From Bacteroidota bacterium (lineage in GTDB: Bacteria > Bacteroidota > Bacteroidia > Bacteroidales > Paludibacteraceae), in assembly GCA_022709605.1 (NCBI GenBank), contig JAKLIM010000048.1, forward strand, positions 1 to 14,832: DNA of 14,832 nucleotides, given 5' to 3'. Shown piece after piece: positions 7,462-12,931 of the stretch. The position numbers and the translations under genes are program-made. Positions within the stretch are counted from its first letter, which is position 1; each line of letters starts with the position of its first letter. Below the pieces are notes generated by a model. It saw nothing but the letters and a program-made list of their open reading frames with translations, did no database searches and was not told the origin of the DNA.

Positions 7462-7938
7462 TTATTTGAGTTTTGAATAAATAGCTGACCCTGCAATAGT
7501 TAATGCTAAACCAATAAATAAAGCATAAATTGCAAAAATGATCATATCAGTAAATTGCGCCCAAAAACCTACATTATCAGTACCTTCATATCCGATAATC
7601 GAAACTTTATCAGGACTTCCTAATAACCATGCAACAACAAATATTACAACAAATAATGCTATTGGGATAAGTGATTTTATGCCGGCTGCTGGATTTTCAA
7701 TAAGTTTTTTAACAAAACCAATTAAAGTCAACAATAAAGTAATACCTATTGCAAGTATAACTAAAAAGTAGCACCAGTATAAAAGAGGATCAGTGAATTT
7801 TGGAACCGTGAGCGTGTCCTCTCCTACACTCAAAGATTCTGCATTACCTCCAAAATAAATAAGTGCAACTAATACGATTGATATTAGTCCCAAAACATAA
7901 ATTGTCATTCTGGAGATATTTCCTATTAAATTTGACAT
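7462..7938 (-). CDS. four-helix membrane protein of the exbB-exbD cluster, function unknown
   Basis: A 158-residue protein with four probable transmembrane helices (about 11-29, 53-76, 88-107, 130-154) and two short periplasmic or cytoplasmic loops, the first with 'SVGEDTLTVPKFTDP' (37-51). No catalytic motif or signal peptide is visible and no family name is recognised with certainty. It sits 18 bases after exbB and 33 bases before the first exbD on the same strand. From memory, Bacteroidetes exbB-exbD clusters commonly hold such a small membrane protein at this place. This makes it a candidate accessory subunit of the proton-channel complex, but nothing in the sequence shows how it would act. 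Confidence 0.85.
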   Translation of the reverse strand: MSNLIGNISRMTIYVLGLISIVLVALIYFGGNAESLSVGEDTLTVPKFTDPLLYWCYFLVILAIGITLLLTLIGFVKKLIENPAAGIKSLIPIALFVVIFVVAWLLGSPDKVSIIGYEGTDNVGFWAQFTDMIIFAIYALFIGLALTIAGSAIYSKLK

Positions 7939-7956
7939 ATCAAAAATTTTTGAGGT

Positions 7957-8769
7957 TTATTTTTTTTCGTGTTTTACAATGATATCAAGTAATGAAATAG
8001 AAGAATCTTCCATATCGTTTGTCATACCTTCAATCAAAGTAAGAATGTAATTAAAGAATACCTGAAGGATCATAGCAACGATAAGACCGAATACAGTAGT
8101 TAAAAGAGCTACTTTCATACCACCTGCTACTACGGTTGCCGAGATATCACCTACTTGTTGGATTTTGTCGAATGCCTGGATCATACCAATTACAGTTCCC
8201 AAGAATCCTAAACTTGGAGCAAGTGTAATAAATAACGATACCCAAGTCAAATTCTTTTCTAATAAACCAAGTTGTACTCCACCATAAGAAGCTACTGATT
8301 TCTCAACAACATCAATGCCTTCATCGTAGCGTGAAAGTCCCTGATAGAATATGGAAGCCACAGGTCCGCGAGTGTTACGACATACGTCCAAAGCTGCTGA
8401 TACACCACCTTTATCCCATGCGTCTTCGATATTGGTTAATAATTTTTTTGTGTTTGTAGAAGAAAGACTTAAATACATGATACGTTCGATACAAAGAGCT
8501 AAGCCTACGATTAAACAGAAAGCGATAGGAGCCATCCAGCCAGCACCACCTTCAATAAATTTTTGTTTTAAACCTTTGTGCATACCGCCTTCTGCAGCTA
8601 CTGGAGCGGCGGTTTCCTCAGTAACCTGAGTAGAATCTGTTAAAGCAGCTGTAGCTGAGTCTGTTTGGGCTACTTGTTCAGTTGCGGTTGAATCTTGTGC
8701 AACTACTTTTAAAGTGCTTCCAAAATTGAAAATCGCTACGATTGATAAGATTGCAAATACCTTTTTCAT
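7957..8769 (-). CDS. exbB: MotA/TolQ/ExbB proton channel family protein
   Basis: A 270-residue inner-membrane proton channel subunit that works with ExbD. A signal-peptide-like N-terminus (1-25, ending VVAQ) is followed by a low-complexity Thr/Ala/Gln/Asp stretch (26-60), an N-terminal extension common in Bacteroidetes ExbB. The MotA/TolQ/ExbB core has three membrane helices, about 77-97, 174-197 and 217-241. The family motif LAPSLGFLGTVIGMIQAF spans 183-200, and the third helix holds VALLTTVFGLIVAM (220-233). The large cytoplasmic loop (100-172) is typical. It is first in the operon with the four-helix protein and two exbD genes. A tRNA-Ser ends 72 bases upstream on the same strand; no convincing -7/-33 pair was found in between, so it may be cotranscribed with the tRNA. 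Confidence 0.95.
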   Translation of the reverse strand: MKKVFAILSIVAIFNFGSTLKVVAQDSTATEQVAQTDSATAALTDSTQVTEETAAPVAAEGGMHKGLKQKFIEGGAGWMAPIAFCLIVGLALCIERIMYLSLSSTNTKKLLTNIEDAWDKGGVSAALDVCRNTRGPVASIFYQGLSRYDEGIDVVEKSVASYGGVQLGLLEKNLTWVSLFITLAPSLGFLGTVIGMIQAFDKIQQVGDISATVVAGGMKVALLTTVFGLIVAMILQVFFNYILTLIEGMTNDMEDSSISLLDIIVKHEKK

Positions 8770-8841
8770 TTTACTTTTTTTTTAAATTTAAATTTGTTTT
8801 TATTTATTTATCTATTTAATTCATTTATATTCAATTATTTG

Positions 8842-8931
8842 CGGAGAGGAAGAGATTCGAACTCTCGATACGATTCCACACCGTATATACGCTTTCCAGG
8901 CGTACCTCTTCAACCACTCGAGCACCTCTCC
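8842..8931 (-). tRNA. tRNA-Ser (anticodon GGA)
   Basis: A 90-base type II tRNA. The acceptor stem is GGAGAGG (8931-8925) with CCTCTCC (8849-8843) and discriminator base G (8842), as expected for tRNA-Ser. The anticodon arm is TACGC-CTGGAAA-GCGTA, with anticodon GGA at 8897-8895 reading UCC/UCU. The long variable arm pairs ATACG with CGTAT, and the T-arm is GAGAG-TTCGAAT-CTCTT. The bases after the discriminator are CAA, so the CCA end is not encoded and must be added by nucleotidyltransferase. Confidence 0.97.
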
Positions 8932-9028
8932 AAAACGTGGCGAAGTTAAGAAAAAAAATATAAAATGCAATATATTTATTTGATTTTGTAAAACAGATTT
9001 CTTAATTTCTTCAAAATGTTCAAAAAAG

Positions 9029-9805
9029 TCACAGTTTTAACAGTGTTTTAAAAATATTTAACGAATTAGCATCGGTAATTTTAATGATTTCCGTTTCATC
9101 AAGCTTATAAATTTCAGCAATTTTTTTAACTATTAAATTTAAATGAGCGCTTTCATTTCTTTTTCCTCTGAAAGGAGCCGGTGTCAGATATGGAGCATCG
9201 GTTTCTACTACCATATTTGATGCATCAATCTGACTGAGCACTTCGGATAGTTTTGAGTTCTTAAATGTAACAATACCATTTATGCCCAACATGAATCCTC
9301 CGAAGTTTATTATTTCGTTTGCATCTTGAATGTCGCCGGTGAAACTATGGAAAATTCCTTTCAGGTTACTTCCTTTGTAAGGCGCTAATGCTTGCATGGT
9401 TTCACGAAATGAATCACGAACATGAATAATTATTGGTAAATCATATTCCAGTGCCCAGTCTGTTTGCTTTTGAAAAGCAATGATTTGTTCCTTTAAATAC
9501 GTTTTATCCCAGTATAGATCAATGCCAATTTCACCTATTCCAACCCATTTTCTGCGCTCGAGCTCTTTTTTTACTATTTCAAGTTCCTCTTCAAAATTGC
9601 TGTTTACACTTGTTGGATGTAAACCAATGCAAGCGTGACAGAAACCCGGAAATTCATTTTCGAGAGCCAACATGCGTGGGAGTGAATTACTATCAATATT
9701 GGGTAATATTATATGTTCAATCCCAACGTTTACTGCTCTTTGAATTGCCTCGGTACGGTCTGCATCGAATTCTTCGGAATATATATGAGAATGTGTATCA
9801 ATCAA
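9029..9805 (-). CDS. tatD: TatD family metal-dependent hydrolase (DNase)
   Basis: A 258-residue cytoplasmic TIM-barrel hydrolase of the TatD/YcfH family; members act as 3'-5' exonucleases on DNA and some as D-aminoacyl-tRNA deacylase-like enzymes. All family metal ligands are seen: H5 and H7 in IDTHSH, E92 in GEIGIDLYWD, H128 in IIIHVRDSF, H153 in GIFHSFTG, and D203 in ETDAPYLTPAPFRGKRN. Length is normal for the family. The start is a TTG at 9805; the only nearby ATG (9810) is out of frame and runs into TGA within three codons, and no in-frame ATG exists just upstream, so TTG before IDTHSH is the best choice. It lies 100 bases after guaA on the same strand and before the tRNA-Ser. Confidence 0.95.
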   Translation of the reverse strand: MIDTHSHIYSEEFDADRTEAIQRAVNVGIEHIILPNIDSNSLPRMLALENEFPGFCHACIGLHPTSVNSNFEEELEIVKKELERRKWVGIGEIGIDLYWDKTYLKEQIIAFQKQTDWALEYDLPIIIHVRDSFRETMQALAPYKGSNLKGIFHSFTGDIQDANEIINFGGFMLGINGIVTFKNSKLSEVLSQIDASNMVVETDAPYLTPAPFRGKRNESAHLNLIVKKIAEIYKLDETEIIKITDANSLNIFKTLLKL

Positions 9806-9808
9806 AAC

Positions 9809-9888
9809 ATTTACAATTTTTTCATTTACAATTTACAATTCTCATTTAGCTTTCATTTATTGTATGAAATGGTAAATAGTAAATTGTA
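9809..9888. repeat. AAATTGTAAAT motif repeats between guaA and tatD
   Basis: Three near-tandem copies of AAATTGTAAAT on the minus strand lie at 9819-9809, 9834-9824 and 9840-9831 (the last incomplete). A plus-strand version GTAAATTGTA at 9879-9888 is a perfect 10-bp inverted repeat of 9827-9836. The same 11-mer occurs twice upstream of valS. The DNA is very AT-rich, so chance contributes. Confidence 0.5.
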
Positions 9889-9905
9889 TAATTGTCAATT
9901 CTTTT

Positions 9906-11423
9906 TTATTCCCACTCAATTGTTGCAGGTGGTTTCGAGCTTATGTCGTAAACAACCCGGTTTACGCCTTTTACTTTATTAATTATATCGTTCGAAACTT
10001 TGGCTAAAAACTCATAAGGCAGTTGTGCCCAGTCGGCTGTCATAGCATCCGTCGAAGTTACTGCCCTTAGTGCAATGGCATTTTCGTAGGTTCTTTCATC
10101 GCCCATAACGCCTACCGACTGAACCGGAAGTAGTATAGCGCCTGCCTGCCATACTTTGTCGTATAAGTTCCAGTCACGTAATCCATTGATAAAAATATCA
10201 TCGGCTTCCTGCAGAATCTGAACTTTTTCGGGTGTAATGTCTCCAAGTATGCGCACCGCCAATCCCGGTCCGGGGAATGGTTGACGTTTTATTAAATGGT
10301 GCATCATTCCCAGTTCGTTTCCTACGCGACGAACTTCATCTTTAAAAAGCAGACGTAATGGTTCACATAGTTTTAGATTCATTTTTTCGGGCAGACCGCC
10401 CACATTGTGATGCGATTTGATAACAGTTCCTGTAATGGAAAGCGATTCAATAATATCAGGATAAATTGTTCCTTGAGCTAACCATTTGACATCCTTAATT
10501 TTATGTGCTTCCTGATCAAATATGTCGATAAAACCTGATCCTATAATTTTGCGTTTCTTTTCAGGGTCCGATTCGCCTTTTAGCATATCGTAAAAGTAGT
10601 CTTTTGCATTTACACCAATCACATTCAAGCCCAAATGCTCGTAATCTTTCATTACAGTTTCGAACTCATTCTTGCGTAGTAAGCCGTGATCTACAAATAT
10701 ACACGTCAGATTTTTACCAATCGCTTTGTTGAGCAGAACTGCGGCTACCGATGAATCAACACCGCCTGATAACCCAAGCACTACTTTGTCATTTCCAAGT
10801 TGTGACTTCAGTTGTGCAACGGTAGTTTCGATAAAAGATGCCGGCGACCAGTCGCGTTTGCAACCACAAATATTCAGGAAATTTTCAAGAAGCAACATTC
10901 CATCCAGGGTATGAAAAACCTCCGGATGAAATTGTACGCCCCATGTTTTTTCTCCTTCTATATGAAATGCAGCCAATTCTAAATCGTCCGAACTTGCAAT
11001 TTTTTTGAAATTCGCGGGAATTTTTGTGATTGAATCGCCATGCGACATCCAGATTTGTGAGCCAGAATTAATGTCTTTGAAAAGCGGGTCATTGTTGTCG
11101 ATATACGAAAGATTAGCCCGACCATATTCACGTGAACCTGCTGCTTCAACATTTCCACCGGCGGTATAGGCCATAAACTGAGCACCATAGCAAATACCCA
11201 GAACCGGATATTTACCACGAATTTGATTTATATCTGCTTTAAATGCTGTAGGATCGTAAACCGAGTAAGGACTTCCGGAAAGAATCACACCTTTAATATC
11301 TCCGGTTTGTTCAGGAAATTTGTTGTAAGGAATTATTTCGCAATATTCCTTTAATTCACGCAAACGCCTGCCAATCAACTGAGTAGTTTGAGAACCAAAG
11401 TCGAGAATAATGATTTTTTCCAT
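9906..11423 (-). CDS. guaA: GMP synthase (glutamine-hydrolysing)
   Basis: A 505-residue cytoplasmic enzyme that converts XMP, ATP and glutamine to GMP, the last step of guanine nucleotide synthesis. The N-terminal class I glutamine amidotransferase domain (1-~190) has the triad Cys78 (VLGICYGAQ), His166 and Glu168 (QFHPEVFHT). The ATP-pyrophosphatase domain has the P-loop LSGGVDSS (218-225). The C-terminal dimerisation domain (after ~390) contains RQPFPGPGLAVRILG and ends in the standard PATIEWE. Length is normal and all parts are intact. It has its own strong Bacteroidetes promoter and appears monocistronic or is followed by tatD 100 bases downstream. Confidence 0.98.
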   Translation of the reverse strand: MEKIIILDFGSQTTQLIGRRLRELKEYCEIIPYNKFPEQTGDIKGVILSGSPYSVYDPTAFKADINQIRGKYPVLGICYGAQFMAYTAGGNVEAAGSREYGRANLSYIDNNDPLFKDINSGSQIWMSHGDSITKIPANFKKIASSDDLELAAFHIEGEKTWGVQFHPEVFHTLDGMLLLENFLNICGCKRDWSPASFIETTVAQLKSQLGNDKVVLGLSGGVDSSVAAVLLNKAIGKNLTCIFVDHGLLRKNEFETVMKDYEHLGLNVIGVNAKDYFYDMLKGESDPEKKRKIIGSGFIDIFDQEAHKIKDVKWLAQGTIYPDIIESLSITGTVIKSHHNVGGLPEKMNLKLCEPLRLLFKDEVRRVGNELGMMHHLIKRQPFPGPGLAVRILGDITPEKVQILQEADDIFINGLRDWNLYDKVWQAGAILLPVQSVGVMGDERTYENAIALRAVTSTDAMTADWAQLPYEFLAKVSNDIINKVKGVNRVVYDISSKPPATIEWE

Positions 11424-11461
11424 AAATAATTTTTATTAAAATACTTTATTCTAATTTTGTG

Positions 11462-11493
11462 CAAAAGTATGAAAAATATGAATGGTTTGCAAA
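11462..11493 (-). promoter_or_regulatory. guaA promoter
   Basis: On the minus strand TTTG (11493-11490) and TACTTTTG (11469-11462) match the Bacteroidetes -33 and -7 consensus perfectly with a 20-base spacer, within the usual 19-21. Transcription would start near 11455, giving a leader of about 30 bases before the guaA ATG. The -33 box is embedded in the small palindrome TTTGCAAA. Confidence 0.7.
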
Positions 11494-11650
11494 TGAATAC
11501 AATCGTTTTTATTTGATGTATTTTTCCAATACATCTCCACCAAATGTTCCTGAATATCTATTTGGATTATTTTTAGAATTTGATAAAAGAAAAATAAATC
11601 AACAATGTCTGTATTGTGTTTTTTTTGAAGTTTTAAACTCATTATGAAAT

Positions 11651-11684
11651 AAAAAACGACATTATGATTATAATGTCGTTTTTT
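11651..11684. terminator. bidirectional terminator after the T9SS-sorted protein gene
   Basis: A perfect 15-bp stem (11651-11665 with 11670-11684, core CGACATTAT/ATAATGTCG) and a 4-base GATT loop, with six A on one side and six T on the other, so it can terminate in either direction. It lies 22 bases beyond the stop codon of the minus-strand secreted protein gene and separates it from guaA. Confidence 0.88.
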
Positions 11685-11706
11685 AAAATATTTAGCTTAT
11701 TGATTT

Positions 11707-12549
11707 TTATCTTACAATTGCTTTGTATGACTTTCCATTGATTTTCAACAGGTACAATCCTGAATTAAGATTATCAATAGTATATGTATTATGGAAATCA
11801 GCTTGTTTTACCAAAGCACCTTGCATCGAATATACCAACATAGTTGCATTACCTTCCAATTCAACCAAAATACGGGAATTTTCAGAATTAATTTTTACTG
11901 CAGGTTTTTCGGGTGTTGCGGTTGATGTCATAATGCAATCAACAATTGTGTAGCTCTTGTCTGCAGCAACAACAAAACATGTATTGGAACTAATATTATT
12001 AATATTTGCAGTTTGATTTCCAGTGGCATCATTAAAAATGATGCTGACAGTAGTAATCTGAGGAATCGTAAATTCCCACCAGTCACCATTCTGAGTCATT
12101 ATAGTTCCAGGCCAAGGATTATTAGTTGCATCGCCCCAATAGTAAATGTATGTGCTTGGCCAAGGTGATCTTGTTTTAATAGTAACGTCTTTTTTAACTG
12201 CTGCGGGATCATAAACAGCACCCCAGCATTGCACAACATCGTTGGGACTATAAGTTCTATCTCCGATATCTGAGGAACAGTCAGCTTGTTTTTCAACATA
12301 AGCCCAAGTTGGTCCACTGCAATATTTATAACCTTCAGTACCTGTAGCATTACTAATTGTAATTGTGTAATGTGTTGCATCAACTTTTGTCATTTCTATT
12401 TGACCCCAATTGGCAGTAGGTGCAGCAAAATCTCCGGCAATGTAACATTTAATTGTTCCGGCAGGTACAGTAACATTGTAAGTTACCTCAGCACTTAAAG
12501 TAAAACTGATAAGCGCTCCAATGGATAATAAAAGTAAAAATTTCTTCAT
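11707..12549 (-). CDS. secreted two-module starch-binding-like protein with T9SS sorting domain
   Basis: A 280-residue secreted protein. Residues 1-20 are a Sec signal peptide (KKFLLLLSIGALISFTLSA). Residues ~21-112 form a beta-rich module (YNVTVPAGTIKCYIAGDF...WGQIEMTKVD...YKYCSGPTWAYVE) resembling CBM20-like or related starch-binding folds. Residues ~120-205 (TRSPWPSTYIYYWGD...NPWPGTIMTQNGDWWEFTIP...IIFNDATGNQT) resemble CBM26-type starch-binding modules, with the typical aromatic run and the IIFND...GNQT end. Residues ~217-280 (INSENSRILVEL...LVYSMQGALV...IDNLNSGLYLLKINGKSYKAIVR) are a type A T9SS C-terminal sorting domain, so the protein should be exported through the outer membrane and anchored or released. 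No catalytic domain is present. It stands alone, with its own promoter and terminator. Module assignments are by pattern recognition; sugar specificity is inferred. Confidence 0.88.
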   Translation of the reverse strand: MKKFLLLLSIGALISFTLSAEVTYNVTVPAGTIKCYIAGDFAAPTANWGQIEMTKVDATHYTITISNATGTEGYKYCSGPTWAYVEKQADCSSDIGDRTYSPNDVVQCWGAVYDPAAVKKDVTIKTRSPWPSTYIYYWGDATNNPWPGTIMTQNGDWWEFTIPQITTVSIIFNDATGNQTANINNISSNTCFVVAADKSYTIVDCIMTSTATPEKPAVKINSENSRILVELEGNATMLVYSMQGALVKQADFHNTYTIDNLNSGLYLLKINGKSYKAIVR

Positions 12550-12596
12550 AATTTTTTTAATTTAATAGATTGTTAAACATTTGATAATTAATGATG

Positions 12597-12631
12597 CAAA
12601 TATATCTTATACTTTTTATTATTTTTTCAAA
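12597..12631 (-). promoter_or_regulatory. promoter of the secreted starch-binding-like protein
   Basis: On the minus strand TATATTTG (12604-12597, followed by CA) is a perfect -7 box, with TTTG (12631-12628) 23 bases upstream. Transcription would begin near 12590, giving a leader of about 40 bases. Confidence 0.5.
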
Positions 12632-12659
12632 ATTTAGTCTTTTCTCTGTATTTCTAACC

Positions 12660-12671
12660 GCAAACGTTTGC
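12660..12671. promoter_or_regulatory. LacI/PurR-family-like operator palindrome
   Basis: GCAAACGTTTGC is a perfect 12-bp palindrome with the central CG typical of LacI-family operators (the E. coli PurR site has the same GCAAACGTT core). It stands out from AT-rich surroundings. Its centre lies about 75 bases upstream of the predicted start of transcription of the secreted protein gene and about 165 upstream of that of valS. Regulator unknown; no LacI-type gene is in the window. Confidence 0.5.
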
Positions 12672-12815
12672 AATAGCTGTTTTATATCAGATTATTACAA
12701 TATTGGTAATCATTATTTATATGAATCATTTGCTTTAATATTTTTGATAGTATCTGAGTAATTTAAATTTTAAATAGTTTTTAAATTAATATTTTCAGAA
12801 CCCCTCATTTTTATT

Positions 12816-12823
12816 TATCTTTG
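12816..12823 (+). promoter_or_regulatory. valS -7 promoter box
   Basis: TATCTTTG, followed by CAG, matches the TAnnTTTG consensus perfectly. No clear TTTG lies at the -33 position. Transcription would start near 12830, giving a leader of about 100 bases. Confidence 0.5.
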
Positions 12824-12897
12824 CAGTCCTTATTTTTTAAGAAATAATTAATTACTACGTTGAATTACAAACAATTGTATTTTAGTCACACAATCGG

Positions 12898-12923
12898 AAA
12901 TTGTAAATTTATAAATTGTAAAT
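12898..12923 (+). repeat. AAATTGTAAAT direct repeat in the valS leader
   Basis: Two exact copies of AAATTGTAAAT (12898-12908 and 12913-12923) lie 4 bases apart, ending 8 bases before the valS ATG. The same motif occurs upstream of tatD, also close to the start codon. Confidence 0.5.
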
Positions 12924-12931
12924 AAAATAAA

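Larger units (their letters stand above)
12550..12931. other. intergenic region between divergent genes, with promoters and an operator-like palindrome
   Basis: No open frame of interest is seen. The stretch carries the promoter of the minus-strand secreted protein (12597-12631), a perfect 12-bp palindrome (12660-12671), a very AT-rich middle with a short CAATATTG palindrome near 12699-12706, a plus-strand -7 box (12816-12823), and two AAATTGTAAAT repeats just before valS. It is the longest gene-free stretch in the window. Confidence 0.7.

Noticed and set aside
8770..8841. A separate promoter between tRNA-Ser and exbB.
   Set aside because: No TAnnTTTG or TTTG pair could be found in this A/T-only stretch, so no promoter is annotated.
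11486..11493. TTTGCAAA palindrome at the guaA promoter as an operator.
   Set aside because: Eight bases only, and part of it is the -33 box itself; no second copy at a regulatory spacing.
11451..11647. Two opposed short frames (63 and 62 codons) between guaA and the terminator at 11651.
   Set aside because: They lie on opposite strands of the same AT-rich DNA, overlap the guaA promoter, match no recognised family, and have no promoter of their own.
12099..12498. Short frames inside the secreted starch-binding-like protein gene.
   Set aside because: They lie inside a gene with clear signal peptide and sorting domain; compositions look like frame shadows.
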